Shown: in pieces, positions 19,797 through 28,271 of the stretch
Layout of the letters: the number at the start of each line of letters is the position of its first letter
Position numbering within the stretch: position 1 is the stretch's first letter
Assembly: GCA_001897295.1 (NCBI GenBank)
Contig: MKSN01000001.1
Span: 629,575-672,140, forward strand
Length of the DNA stretch: 42,566 bases
Reading direction: 5' to 3'
Origin: Candidatus Saccharibacteria bacterium 49-20
GTDB taxonomy: Bacteria > Patescibacteriota > Saccharimonadia > Saccharimonadales > Saccharimonadaceae
Translations under genes and position numbers: made by a program
The notes under the pieces: generated by a model
Seen by the model: the letters and a program-made list of their open reading frames with translations, nothing else
Told to the model about the DNA's origin: nothing
Database searches by the model: none

Positions 19797-20711
19797 TTAC
19801 TTACTATCTGCAACAGAATCAATAATAGTGTGCTCTGTTGGGTGTGCCTTGTGCGCGTCGAGCGTCTTATTTACCATGCCGTCCGCAAGCTGATTGAACT
19901 GTCGGTTCACGTGCGTAAATGTCACCCTCTCAAAGTCGGTCATAAGCATACGGATACGTTCATTAATTGGCCACAGTTCCCTGTTTTTTATCTTGTAGTA
20001 GCCCTTCATTTGGTTGACGACAAGCATACTGTCGAGCTTAAAGTCCACCTTCTTGTAGCCTAGCTCTTTTGCCTTCTGAAGCCCAAGGCGAACCCCTTGA
20101 TATTCGGCCTGGTTATTGGTGGTAATCCCAAGGTACTCTCCCCCTTCGGCAATCACCTCTTGGCGGCTATCAAGAATGATATAGCCTGCCGCAGACGGTC
20201 CGGGATTACCTCGCGAACCTCCGTCAGAATAAATAACGATTGCGTCATCTGATGATTTATTGACATCATTCAGTTGCGTCTCCTCGACGCTCTTCTCTGT
20301 AAACTGCTCTTGCTGAACGATTCCTAGTAGAAGTTGCGTAAGGTCTGTGAGTTCAGACTGATGTATGTTCGACATCGAATGCCACTTGTACTTTGAATAA
20401 TTCCCACTCAGCTTCATTGGGTGCCTTTGCGGCGCCAGCGTCACAAGGTACACAATCACGCCATACTGAATCGCACGATCATCATAGTCGATATAAGTCA
20501 CTGCATCGTACAGCTGAGACGACTGGATATGAATACCCGCATCGTCGTGCAAGTACCGGCGCAGCGCGTCTTCAGGCTGCTCGCCGTAAGCTAGCTTACC
20601 ACCAGGCAGCTCAAACTTTCCCAAGATTGAAGGACGACCATTATTACGCTTCAAAAGAAGCGCTTTGCCGTCCTCGTTGATAATTGCCCTCACCGATAAC
20701 CGTTGTTTCAT
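19797..20711 (-). CDS. Nudix-like domain fused to ribonuclease HI
   Basis: This 304-residue protein joins two domains. Residues 1-130 are Nudix-like (VRAIINEDGKALLLKR, GKFELPGGKL). The box G38-x5-E44-x7-R52 is kept, but the following metal-binding E-x-x-EE is replaced by Y53, D56, D57, so hydrolase activity is doubtful. Residues about 155-290 are RNase HI with all four acidic residues: D163 (YSDGGSRGNPGP), E203 (NNQAEYQG), D227 (KLDSMLVV) and D277 (NQLADGMVN). The RNase H half should cut RNA in RNA-DNA hybrids. An extended -10 TGCTACACT lies about 35 bases upstream of the ATG. Confidence 0.88.
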   Translation of the reverse strand: MKQRLSVRAIINEDGKALLLKRNNGRPSILGKFELPGGKLAYGEQPEDALRRYLHDDAGIHIQSSQLYDAVTYIDYDDRAIQYGVIVYLVTLAPQRHPMKLSGNYSKYKWHSMSNIHQSELTDLTQLLLGIVQQEQFTEKSVEETQLNDVNKSSDDAIVIYSDGGSRGNPGPSAAGYIILDSRQEVIAEGGEYLGITTNNQAEYQGVRLGLQKAKELGYKKVDFKLDSMLVVNQMKGYYKIKNRELWPINERIRMLMTDFERVTFTHVNRQFNQLADGMVNKTLDAHKAHPTEHTIIDSVADSK

Positions 20712-20764
20712 TGTGTTTGTGTTATCCCGTTTATGCCTTTAGTGTAGCATAGTTGCTTGGGTAT

Positions 20765-20790
20765 AAAAAATCCCCTCAAGAGTGAGGGGT
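20765..20790 (-). terminator. terminator of 6S-like RNA
   Basis: Minus strand CCCCTC-ACTCTT-GAGGGG followed by ATTTTTTAT. Confidence 0.85.
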
Positions 20791-20954
20791 GAAGGTGCCA
20801 TAAAACCCAGAAAGCGTGATTCCTAGATGGTGATGATATTCCCCGCGTATATGCAAGGTGGATGACCGCAAAGTAACTCCACGGAGTTAAATAATTAGGC
20901 CTTCCTCATCTATGATATCGGAAAATCATGTGCACCTAGGATGCTTCCTGGGTA
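20765..20954 (-). ncRNA. candidate 6S-like regulatory RNA
   Basis: This independent minus-strand transcript of about 190 nt lies between the site-2 protease and Nudix-RNase H genes. It has a promoter and a terminator. The 5' ACCCAGGAAGC pairs over 11 bp with GCTTTCTGGGT. The rod continues with CCTAG/CTAGG, GGTG/CACC, ATGAT/ATCAT and TTCC/GGAA. It then opens into a central region and ends in an AACTC-CGTG-GAGTT hairpin. A long rod with a central bubble, about 190 nt, is the general plan of 6S RNA, which mimics an open promoter and binds RNA polymerase. No SRP RNA loop motif is present. The family assignment is an inference. Confidence 0.5.
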
Positions 20955-20960
20955 CTTATT

Positions 20961-20969
20961 ATTATAGCA
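20961..20969 (-). promoter_or_regulatory. extended -10 promoter of 6S-like RNA
   Basis: Minus strand TGCTATAAT, a perfect extended -10, ending 7 bases before the predicted RNA start. Confidence 0.7.
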
Positions 20970-21015
20970 TTGGCCATCTGAGCGAACACTGAATTTAGCA
21001 GATACTACAACGCTT

Positions 21016-21651
21016 TTATAGCCGGAAAACCGAACTAAAGATGTCGATACAGAAGTTAATGGCGGTCGTCATATAACTACCGAGTAGTGGACCCGCCAAA
21101 AGGACTAATGCGAAGACTAGGATAAGCCCGTACTGCTCGATAAAACGCATTCCTGTTCGCACGAATTCTGGTGCCAGCGCATATAACACACGAGAACCAT
21201 CGAGCGGAGGGATCGGAATGATATTAAACAAGAAGAACCCAAGGTTCACCGTTACCATCGTAGAAAGAATAAGGCCACCCACTCCAGTAATCGGTGCGCC
21301 GACAACCACCCAAATGCCAAACGAAATAAAGGCAATCAGCAGGTTTGTTAGTGGACCACCAAGCGCAACCAATGCCGCGCCCCAGTCGCCACCCTTCACC
21401 ATGTCGGGGCGGAACGGTACCGGCTTTGCCCCACCAAAAATAGGCGCACCCACAAGCGCCAAGCCTAGCGGGAGAATAATCGTCAGAAACGGATCGATGT
21501 GCTTAATTGGGTTAAGCGTCAGGCGGCCCTCGCGCTGCGCAGTGTCATCGCCAAGCCAGAACGCCACGAAGGCGTGCATCGCCTCGTGTAGTGTCATCGA
21601 AATAAGGATCACTCCAAATACGACGACCAGTTGAAGGATATCAATTTCCAT
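21016..21651 (-). CDS. site-2 protease family (M50) membrane metalloprotease
   Basis: A 211-residue multi-pass protein. The zinc site HEAMH lies in segment 1 (near residue 26) and the third-ligand motif PPLDGSRVL near 155, as in compact S2P enzymes such as YwhC-type. Such proteases cut membrane-embedded substrates. A PDZ domain is absent. I start it at ATG 21651: TGC TATACT ends 7 bases before it, so the mRNA would be leaderless, and the hairpin ending the helicase gene lies directly upstream. The longer reading to 21690 would run through that hairpin. Confidence 0.9.
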   Translation of the reverse strand: MEIDILQLVVVFGVILISMTLHEAMHAFVAFWLGDDTAQREGRLTLNPIKHIDPFLTIILPLGLALVGAPIFGGAKPVPFRPDMVKGGDWGAALVALGGPLTNLLIAFISFGIWVVVGAPITGVGGLILSTMVTVNLGFFLFNIIPIPPLDGSRVLYALAPEFVRTGMRFIEQYGLILVFALVLLAGPLLGSYMTTAINFCIDIFSSVFRL

Positions 21652-21669
21652 TCCTACTAGTATAGCAAA

Positions 21670-21691
21670 GATGCACCCCTTAGGGTGCATC
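21670..21691 (-). terminator. terminator of helicase gene, abutting next promoter
   Basis: Minus strand GATGCACCC-TAAG-GGGTGCATC followed by TTTGC. The T run is short. The -10 of the site-2 protease gene starts within a few bases, so the two units are separated with almost no spare DNA. Confidence 0.6.
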
Positions 21692-21693
21692 TA

Positions 21694-24027
21694 CTACCAG
21701 TTGTCTCGCCTGTGTTTTGGTTTCGTCTTTCGCTTATGGCGTGGCTCCCACCCCTTGTCGCGCTTCTGTCCAAGCTTAGGCTGTCGTCGCGGCTTTCCAA
21801 GCTTATGTACGAATTCGTCGCCAAAGTAGGTTTCGAGCTTTGTAAGGTCGATCACTCGCCTCTTGTCTTCCGATGACAACTGGTCGAGTGATACGATCCC
21901 ACTCGCCCTGTTGCGTAGCTCATCGGCGACCCGCTGCGGGGTAACTGATGGAACGCGCTTGTGGAACCGCTCCAGATTGCGTCGCTGTCGTTCGAGTTGC
22001 TCATATGCCCAGCGGGTATATTCAAGCGCGAAGAGCTTGCGGTTCTCTTGGGTATCTTCAAGTCGAGGCGTACCAAGGCCTTCGAGTGTTCGTTTGCCGA
22101 AGCGGAGCTGCTGACGGTCGACCAAACAGCCTAGACGCGGGTCATAGACGGTCCGACCGCGTTTTTTCTGGAAAGCCTGTGGTGATAATTCCAACAGTAC
22201 GTCCACATCAACCATCGTGACCCCTGTAACAAGGTGAAGGGTCTCAAGACCTCCACTGCGCAGCGGGACCTGCAAATCAAACGGAGTACCCGTCACAAGT
22301 GTAGGATTCCTTACAACAGAGCTACTTGAGAGCTCGCGTTGCTGGCCACTTTGGACATGCTCGAGGATGCCATTGTCATCCACTTTGAACCAAAGTTGGT
22401 CAATCTCGCCAGCCGTAATTGCACGAAGCAACGGACCCTCTTCTTCGGGAGTTACTGGCGCCAAAGCCGCCGCTTCAAGGTTCAAGCCTAAGTCATGGTG
22501 GAGTCGTTCAACCACCTCTCGTGCCTTCTCGACATTCTTCCCTACAATACCAATCTCTTCGTAGCTATCCTCTGGAATCGATGGCGTTGCAAGATATACA
22601 TCATACTCTGCCAAGAGGTCAGATTTATGTTGCGTGGTATACGCACGCCATCCAGTAAAGCGTGTGCCGCCCTTCACAATGCCACCAACTTCTTGAATCG
22701 CGATAATAGCTGCGAGTTTCGCCTGTGTCTCCTTGGGATACTCGAGGGCCTCAACCAACATACGTGCATAGTTCGACTCGACCGGGAACTGCTCCATGAG
22801 GCGTCCTATAGGGGTGACTTGGCCTGTTGTCATTAACGCACCAAGTGCCATGAGGGTCTTTTTGGCGCGCTTAATCGCACCCTTACTTGGGTCGTGGTAG
22901 AACTCAAGCAGCTCAATGTCGATGCCGACATTCGCGAGTCGCAAGGTTAGGCGGTCGATATGTTTTCGAAGAATCTCAGGGATCGCGTACGCGGGCCTAT
23001 CTTCAAACTTCGCGCATGGCATCATGTCGTACTGGGCTAGCACATACTCACCGGGCTTCGTGCGTCCCGCCCTACCCGCCCGCTGTAAACTGTCGGCTTG
23101 GGAAATCTGGGCGATAAACAGCCCTTCCACACCGTTACGAACCTCACTTTGGCGCTCAAGTCCACTGTCGATAACCATATCGATATCATCAATCGTCACA
23201 CTCGTCTGTGCGATATTAGTTGCAAGAATAATCTTTCCATAGGGGTAGCTGGCAAATGCCTTCTGTTGTTCATCGGCATCCAGCTGGCTATGCAGTGGGA
23301 TGATGGGCACCTTGGCTTTTGCGGCTTTTGAGGCAAGCGCCTCTGTTACCGCCTGGATTTCGGCCTTTCCTGGAAGAAAAGTAAGAATGTTGCGTCCACG
23401 TGCGTCGAGCTGGTCAAAAAGCTCACTGAGGACGTCTGAACCACGTCGTTTTTTGACCTCGAAATGGCGGCCCGGGATATTAAGCACCGCAGTTGTCCCA
23501 AAATAGCTCGCCAAAAGATCAGCTTCAATAGTGGCACTCATAATCACCACCTTAAAGCGCGGCTCTTCTTCGCAACGTTTCTTTGCCCAAGCGACCAGTA
23601 CCTCCATGTTCTCGTTCCACTCGTGGACCTCATCGAGCACAAGGACTTGCCGCTCGCTAATGCCCGCACCTGTAATCTCGCGCACAAGCTGGAGGCCATC
23701 GGTACAATAAAGAATTTTAGTATCACCACTGTCGTCGCGCTCATGGGCTGTTCGGTAGCCGATTACCTCATCGGCATCTTCAGCGTGGCGCTCGGCCCAC
23801 TCTTCCCTGACCCGATGGGTCAGGTTTCGAGCTGCCAAGATGCGCGGTTGCGTCACAATAATACGATCGTATCCAGCCTCGGCTAAATACTGAGGGATCT
23901 GTGTACTCTTACCTGCGCCCGTTTCGGCAGTCACAATCACTACCTGATTAGTATCAACCGCTTCTATGATCGCGTCGTGGAAGGCGCGAACTGGCAACTC
24001 ATGAAACGTGTTTGTATTTGTAATCAT
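21694..24027 (-). CDS. DEAH-box ATP-dependent helicase (HrpA-like)
   Basis: This 777-residue SF2 helicase has Walker A GETGAGKST near residue 33, the QPRILAARN motif, a DEVH box (LDEVHEW) as a DEAH variant, SAT (IMSATIEA), and motif VI QRAGRAGR. The C-terminal third has the winged-helix/ratchet arrangement of DEAH proteins. A strongly basic tail follows (RRQPKLGQKRDKGWE and Lys/Arg-rich end), probably an RNA-binding extension. It likely remodels RNA or RNP. ATG 24027 is chosen because TGG TAGAAT ends 7 bases upstream, giving a leaderless mRNA. It is shorter than E. coli HrpA (about 1300). Confidence 0.92.
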   Translation of the reverse strand: MITNTNTFHELPVRAFHDAIIEAVDTNQVVIVTAETGAGKSTQIPQYLAEAGYDRIIVTQPRILAARNLTHRVREEWAERHAEDADEVIGYRTAHERDDSGDTKILYCTDGLQLVREITGAGISERQVLVLDEVHEWNENMEVLVAWAKKRCEEEPRFKVVIMSATIEADLLASYFGTTAVLNIPGRHFEVKKRRGSDVLSELFDQLDARGRNILTFLPGKAEIQAVTEALASKAAKAKVPIIPLHSQLDADEQQKAFASYPYGKIILATNIAQTSVTIDDIDMVIDSGLERQSEVRNGVEGLFIAQISQADSLQRAGRAGRTKPGEYVLAQYDMMPCAKFEDRPAYAIPEILRKHIDRLTLRLANVGIDIELLEFYHDPSKGAIKRAKKTLMALGALMTTGQVTPIGRLMEQFPVESNYARMLVEALEYPKETQAKLAAIIAIQEVGGIVKGGTRFTGWRAYTTQHKSDLLAEYDVYLATPSIPEDSYEEIGIVGKNVEKAREVVERLHHDLGLNLEAAALAPVTPEEEGPLLRAITAGEIDQLWFKVDDNGILEHVQSGQQRELSSSSVVRNPTLVTGTPFDLQVPLRSGGLETLHLVTGVTMVDVDVLLELSPQAFQKKRGRTVYDPRLGCLVDRQQLRFGKRTLEGLGTPRLEDTQENRKLFALEYTRWAYEQLERQRRNLERFHKRVPSVTPQRVADELRNRASGIVSLDQLSSEDKRRVIDLTKLETYFGDEFVHKLGKPRRQPKLGQKRDKGWEPRHKRKTKPKHRRDNW

Positions 24028-24068
24028 TTTCTCTATTCTACCACGGGTCATACACACGCCCTATCCTG

Positions 24069-24097
24069 TTGTGATATCGTCACCCTTTCGCTACAAT
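24069..24097 (+). promoter_or_regulatory. promoter for pilin 24134
   Basis: -35 TTGTGA (24069-24074), 17-base spacer, -10 TACAAT (24092-24097); about 30-base leader. Confidence 0.55.
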
Positions 24098-24133
24098 AAG
24101 CAATAATTAAGCATAAGGGGATTATTAACAAAC

Positions 24134-25093
24134 GTGAAACATCAAGGACCACATGGATTTACCATCGTCGAGCTGTTGATTGTCGTGGTGGTCATTGCAG
24201 TGCTGGCGGCTATTACGATCGTTGCCTACACCGGTATCCAGCAGCGCGCCTATACGTCATCAATGCTCAGTGACCTCTCAACAAACTCCAAAAAGCTCGA
24301 GCTATTTCAGGTAGACAACGCTCACTACCCCGACACGGTAGCGGATGCGGCATGGATCAGCGCCAATCTCGCAGGAGCCTCGGGTACCGCAAGTAACGGT
24401 GCGAGCTATAGTTATGTCCCGTCAGCGGATCTCAGCTCATACACACAGTCAATTTCACGTAATAATATTATCTATGTAAACTCCAGCAGTAGCACGACGC
24501 CCGTTGACCAAAGCATAGGTGTCGCAACCGCACCGGGTGCGCCAACTGCAAGTTCAATTACCGCGACCTCATTCAACCTGTCATGGAGCGCATTATCTGG
24601 TGTATCTGGATATGATGTTACCTGCGCTCGTAACAATACACTCACCACCACTCCAGTTACGACAGGATCGACAGCAATCCCAAGCTTCTCGCGTACCGGC
24701 ATGAACGCAGGCACAAGTTATTACTGCGGCTATACGCCAAACTATGGAGCGGTTGCGGGTACAGCGTCGGTGGTTTCGGCTGTGATCAACACGCCAACGC
24801 CAGCCGTGCCGACAGGTTTAAATGCTAACACCATCGCTTCGACAAGCTTTAAGATTAACTGGTCAAACGTCACCGGTGCATATCGATACAACCTCCAGTG
24901 TACCCTCAGTACCGACACGGCGTATGCCTCGCCAGTCTACACTCACACGGGCACCAGCTTAAGCTCAGGTACTACCGGGGTAACGATTAACACCGGTATC
25001 ACGGCAACTACAAGCTACATCTGTCGAGTAGCCGCCAAGGGCTACAACACGACCAGCTCGTACTCTGCTAACATCACCTTCTCAACAATATAG
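24134..25093 (+). CDS. type IV pilin-like protein with two fibronectin-III-like repeats
   Basis: A 319-residue protein with a GTG start. The class III signal [20 protein letters not shown] at residues 8-27 predicts cleavage before Phe9. Residues about 28-130 are a pilin globular domain. Two tandem Ser/Thr-rich repeats follow (about 132-222 and 224-318). Each has an opening P-x-x-P-T, S-F-x-L/I-x-W ([36 protein letters not shown]) and a Y-x-C-x-V/Y strand, typical of FN3 modules. It could be a tip or minor pilin for adhesion. It stands alone, with its own promoter. Confidence 0.85.
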   Translation: MKHQGPHGFTIVELLIVVVVIAVLAAITIVAYTGIQQRAYTSSMLSDLSTNSKKLELFQVDNAHYPDTVADAAWISANLAGASGTASNGASYSYVPSADLSSYTQSISRNNIIYVNSSSSTTPVDQSIGVATAPGAPTASSITATSFNLSWSALSGVSGYDVTCARNNTLTTTPVTTGSTAIPSFSRTGMNAGTSYYCGYTPNYGAVAGTASVVSAVINTPTPAVPTGLNANTIASTSFKINWSNVTGAYRYNLQCTLSTDTAYASPVYTHTGTSLSSGTTGVTINTGITATTSYICRVAAKGYNTTSSYSANITFSTI

Positions 25094-25110
25094 ACATCAC
25101 GCCACCCCTA

Positions 25111-25139
25111 TTGACTCTTGAGGTCAAAAAAGGTAAAAT
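25111..25139 (+). promoter_or_regulatory. promoter for rpmB
   Basis: -35 TTGACT (25111-25116), 17-base spacer, -10 TAAAAT (25134-25139). The leader of about 45 bases holds a TCCCG/CGGGA hairpin before the gene. Confidence 0.7.
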
Positions 25140-25191
25140 AGGTTCTAGTGTCCCGAGAATTTTAGATAAAACGGGAAAAGAGAGATATATT

Positions 25192-25386
25192 ATGGCAGCA
25201 CGATGCGAACTCACCGGTAAAGGAAAGCAATTTGGCAACAACGTTAGCTTCTCTTTGCGTCGCACCAACCGCGTTTTCAAGCCTAACCTCCAAAAGAAAA
25301 CTTTTGTAGTAGACGGCCAAAAGGTTACTATGACTCTTAGTACCAGCGCGATCCGCACGCTTAAGAAGAAGGGCATCCTCGCCTAA
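25192..25386 (+). CDS. rpmB: 50S ribosomal protein L28
   Basis: A 64-residue basic protein starting [19 protein letters not shown], matching L28's CxxTGKxxxxGNNVSH opening. It then has the [10 protein letters not shown] block and a C-terminal [12 protein letters not shown]. The start at 25192 is chosen by homology and a purine-rich site upstream; an earlier in-frame TTG at 25111 is within the promoter. It is a single-gene unit with its own promoter and terminator. Confidence 0.95.
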   Translation: MAARCELTGKGKQFGNNVSFSLRRTNRVFKPNLQKKTFVVDGQKVTMTLSTSAIRTLKKKGILA

Positions 25387-25401
25387 GCTTCCGGTACCAA
25401 T

Positions 25402-25432
25402 AAAAAATCCGCCCTTACCGGCGGATTTTTTA
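25402..25432. terminator. bidirectional terminator between rpmB and dut
   Basis: AAAAAATCCGCC-CTTACC-GGCGGATTTTTTA; works for both convergent genes. Confidence 0.93.
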
Positions 25433-25437
25433 TTGTC

Positions 25438-25875
25438 TTAGTTCGTGCCGCTACTTCCATAGCCACCCGCACCGCGATCGGTCTCATCAAGCTCGGTGAC
25501 GATATTCCAGCTGGCAACCTCATACCTTGCGACTACCATTTGTGCAATGCGCATGCCAGGCTCAATCGTAAACGGCTCTTGGCTAAGATTAATCGCCAGC
25601 ACCCCCACTTCACCCCTGTAATCAGCATCAATCGTTCCGATACCGTTCACCATAGTAATGCCGTGCTTAATACTCATGCCGCTTCGCGCACGAATCTGTA
25701 CCTCATAGCCTTCAGGAATCGACATTGCGAGGCCTGTTGGGATCATACGACGCTCGAGTGGCTGCAGGACAATCGGCTCATCGATACACGCATGAAGGTC
25801 AGCACCCGCCGCACCAGCAGTTTGGTATTCTGGCAGAATCGCGTCTTCTCGTAGTTTTACGACATCTAATTTCAT
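25438..25875 (-). CDS. dut: dUTP diphosphatase (trimeric dUTPase)
   Basis: This 145-residue enzyme turns dUTP into dUMP and pyrophosphate, keeping uracil out of DNA. All five motifs are present: AGAAGADLHAC (1), RARSGMSIKHG (2), NGIGTIDADYRGEVGV (3, catalytic Asp), GMRIAQMVVAR (4) and RGAGGYGSSG (5). The ATG at 25875 has GGGGAG upstream; the longer reading to 25929 is not conserved. It is the third gene after the wHTH regulator and MBL protein on this strand. Confidence 0.96.
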   Translation of the reverse strand: MKLDVVKLREDAILPEYQTAGAAGADLHACIDEPIVLQPLERRMIPTGLAMSIPEGYEVQIRARSGMSIKHGITMVNGIGTIDADYRGEVGVLAINLSQEPFTIEPGMRIAQMVVARYEVASWNIVTELDETDRGAGGYGSSGTN

Positions 25876-25915
25876 AGTAACTCCCCTGTTAAAAATAAGA
25901 GTATATACTAGGCGA

Positions 25916-26551
25916 CTAGCTACGCGCAAGCGTAAACACAGTCAATGACGCAGGAAGTGCACCGGCGTTCTTGAGCTTGAGCTTTGGTGCTTCTTCAACT
26001 GGTGCGCCGAGCTCGGAAATGAAAGTGCTCACATCAGATTGCGGAACTTCGTACTTAAGTGCGTCATCCGCATAGTGAACAGGAATCACAATCTTTGGGT
26101 CGATTTGGCGAGTAATTGCAGCGGCGCCAGTTGCGTCCAGCGTGTAGCCGCTTCCGCCAACTGGGATTACAAGTACATCCACGATGCCAAGCTCTTCAAG
26201 TTGGTCTTCATCGAGCTTTTCGTAGATGTTACCAATGACCGCAAGGCGGATGTCGCCGTTTTCAATGCGATACATAGTTGAGATTTTTGGGTCGTTTTCG
26301 GTATCAAGGTGACGCTGCGCGGCAACACCACGGATATCGAAGTCTGCGATGCCGTACTCACCCGGACCTTCAATCACAAGCTTTGCGTCTTCAGAATTCA
26401 CCGCAAAACGAGCTTCGGTGGCAAGCTCGATTGCATCCTTCACACTCAGGTCTTTAAGCCCTACCACTGAAAGCTTCGGGTCGATCACCACGCTCGCTTT
26501 TTTTGATGATACTACTACGGCATTTGCACCCTTATATTCAACTTCAAACAT
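25916..26551 (-). CDS. MBL-fold-like protein lacking the usual metal motif
   Basis: A 211-residue protein with the strand order of UlaG-like metallo-beta-lactamase-fold proteins (NAVVVSSKKASVVIDPKL, LVIEGPGEYGIADFDIRGV, VDVLVIPVGGSGYTL, IVIPVHYADDALKYEVP). The H-x-H-x-D-H signature is absent. Only the His in IPVHY looks like a leftover ligand, so hydrolase activity is doubtful. AAGGAG precedes the ATG. It sits between a wHTH regulator and dut with 29- and 40-base gaps. Confidence 0.7.
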   Translation of the reverse strand: MFEVEYKGANAVVVSSKKASVVIDPKLSVVGLKDLSVKDAIELATEARFAVNSEDAKLVIEGPGEYGIADFDIRGVAAQRHLDTENDPKISTMYRIENGDIRLAVIGNIYEKLDEDQLEELGIVDVLVIPVGGSGYTLDATGAAAITRQIDPKIVIPVHYADDALKYEVPQSDVSTFISELGAPVEEAPKLKLKNAGALPASLTVFTLARS

Positions 26552-26580
26552 TTTCTGTCTCCTTACTTACATCTACGCGG

Positions 26581-27189
26581 TTACTGCTGTTCACCAAGTA
26601 CATTATCTTTATCAACCGCCACCGTGTGCTTGCCCGCAAGCACTTCGGTGATGAATTTATCGCGCACACTAAGGCGGTAATAGAATTCATCGTATGGCAG
26701 TACTGTGTAATTGATCTCGCGGCCCTCGAGCTTTTCAATCATCGCCATGGCCGATTTCACCTTCGCAGGCGACACATTACCAACCAGCATAACGTCGACT
26801 GGTGCAGTTGAGCCCTTGACGAGCACGCCCGAAAGAATGGCCAAGCGGACCGACGGGATGTCGTTGACGATAGAAAGGTGCTGTTCGTGCACGCCGGCCG
26901 CGTTCGTGACGCCAACTTGTTCGGTCGTCACGGTTTCACCCGCGAAGATCGCGCGAAGTGCTGTGTAAAATTCGTAGCGTTGGTTTACTTGATAATACAA
27001 TTTGTTGTCACTCGTGTCGCTCGTGATTACGCCAACTTCAAGCATGTTTGAAAGTTCACGACGGACTGAGTTAATTTGCTCGTCGATAAGACGCGTGATC
27101 TCACGTACGTAAAAAGACTGCCCAGGATGGTTCATAAATAAGTGCAATAACTTTACTCGGGTCTTTGAACCAAATAGCTTGTCGATCAT
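26581..27189 (-). CDS. winged-helix transcriptional regulator with degenerate nucleotidyltransferase-like domain
   Basis: A 202-residue protein. Residues 1-70 form a winged helix: LFGSKTRVKLLHLFMNHPGQSFYVREITRLIDEQINSVRRELSNMLEVGVI. Residues about 110-190 look like a MNT-type fold (VRLAILSGVLVKGSTAPVDVMLVG) without a clear G-S-x10-D-x-D site. A promoter TGATACTAT lies at 27227-27235 with a leader of about 30 bases and AGAGGGA before the ATG. It may control the MBL-dut operon it heads; target unknown. Confidence 0.75.
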   Translation of the reverse strand: MIDKLFGSKTRVKLLHLFMNHPGQSFYVREITRLIDEQINSVRRELSNMLEVGVITSDTSDNKLYYQVNQRYEFYTALRAIFAGETVTTEQVGVTNAAGVHEQHLSIVNDIPSVRLAILSGVLVKGSTAPVDVMLVGNVSPAKVKSAMAMIEKLEGREINYTVLPYDEFYYRLSVRDKFITEVLAGKHTVAVDKDNVLGEQQ

Positions 27190-27226
27190 TATTCCCTCTT
27201 ATTCCCTGTTCACTTTTGTTGCTCTT

Positions 27227-27235
27227 ATAGTATCA
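27227..27235 (-). promoter_or_regulatory. extended -10 promoter of wHTH-MBL-dut unit
   Basis: Minus strand TGATACTAT; about 30-base leader to the ATG at 27189. Confidence 0.5.
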
Positions 27236-27252
27236 CAAATAGGGGTCGCCAA

Positions 27253-27375
27253 GCTAGAAAAGTGAGCAACTAATTTGTGAACGGCATCTGCAGCCTGAGC
27301 TGAAATGGGCGCAGAGGCCCCATTAAAACCCAGCGCGAAGCCGTCTGAACAAATTCAGTTGCTCGGTTTTCTAGC
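27253..27375 (-). repeat. long inverted repeat after miaA
   Basis: Left arm 27253-27285 and right arm 27340-27375 are near-perfect reverse complements (GCTAGAAAA, GAGCAACT, AATTTGT and ACGGC in order) with short indels. An inner ATGGG/CCCAT stem lies between. It would form a rod of about 120 nt. The right arm includes the miaA stop codon. A TTTTCT tract follows on both strands, so it may act as a large terminator or be a small mobile palindrome. Confidence 0.55.
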
Positions 27376-28270
27376 GGGCATTCAGCTGCTTTTTGATATA
27401 CATATATGCTTCATCGAGTGGCTCCCAATGAATAAATGGATTACGTTTCAGCCAAGTCATTTGCCTTTTTGCGAGTTGCCAATCGCTAATGACGAAGCGC
27501 ACCTTGAGCTCATTTTCGTCAAACTCCCCATCTAAATATCGCTTCGTAAGACGATAGATATTGCCCGTCATAGCTTCAGAATCCCAGCCATATTTTTCGC
27601 CCAATAAAGTTGCCTCTTCGACCATTCCACTTTCAAATAATTGTTCGCCCCGGGCGGCGATTCGTGCGCGCAGTTCGTCGCGTTCTGTTGCAATTCCTAC
27701 AATGATAGTATTGGCAACTGGTTCAGATAACCTTTTTCCGCTTACGTTTTTGCGTTCAATCTCGCGAATGACATATCGTCGGTTTTGATGATTTTCTGGC
27801 AACGTAATGTTGTTGATGACACAATATTCTTTTAGCTCTTCCGGCGATAGCGCTTCTAGCTTTTGGCGCAATTCCGGGTCGGAGTCTACAAATTCGTAGT
27901 CAAAAATAACGCCATCGACATACAGTCCAGTGCCACCCACGAGCATCGGAACGTGTCCGCGAGCTCGAATCTCTGCAATCTTCTGTTGTGCAAAATACTT
28001 GAAATCTGCCGCCGTAAACGTTTCGCCAGGCTCTACTAGGTCAAGCCCCCAGTGCGGAACGAGTGCCCTATCGGCCTCACTTGGCTTTGCCGTACCGACA
28101 TCCATTCCCTTATAGATAGTGCGTGAATCTGCACAAATAATTTCACCGTGAAACTCCTCGGCGATGCGCATTGCAGTAGCGGATTTGCCACTTGCCGTAG
28201 GCCCTACAATCACTATCAGGGGTAGTTCAGGGGTAGCCATATCTTGAATAACTTTTTTATTCATAGTCAT
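27371..28270 (-). CDS. miaA: tRNA dimethylallyltransferase
   Basis: MiaA puts a dimethylallyl group on A37 of tRNAs that read UNN codons. The 299-residue protein has the P-loop GPTASGKS (23-30), then EIICADSRTIYKGMDVGTAKP, the DLVEPGETFTAADF block and the GGTGLYVDG motif. Length is normal. The ATG follows the stop of the alkyltransferase-like gene after 1 base; ATGs at codons 3 and 11 are alternatives. Last gene of the thrS operon. Confidence 0.95.
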   Translation of the reverse strand: MTMNKKVIQDMATPELPLIVIVGPTASGKSATAMRIAEEFHGEIICADSRTIYKGMDVGTAKPSEADRALVPHWGLDLVEPGETFTAADFKYFAQQKIAEIRARGHVPMLVGGTGLYVDGVIFDYEFVDSDPELRQKLEALSPEELKEYCVINNITLPENHQNRRYVIREIERKNVSGKRLSEPVANTIIVGIATERDELRARIAARGEQLFESGMVEEATLLGEKYGWDSEAMTGNIYRLTKRYLDGEFDENELKVRFVISDWQLAKRQMTWLKRNPFIHWEPLDEAYMYIKKQLNAR

Positions 28271-28271
28271 A

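Noticed and set aside
20765-20954. SRP (4.5S) RNA
   Set aside because: The conserved GGAAG/AGCAGC loop of SRP RNA is not present on either strand of this transcript.
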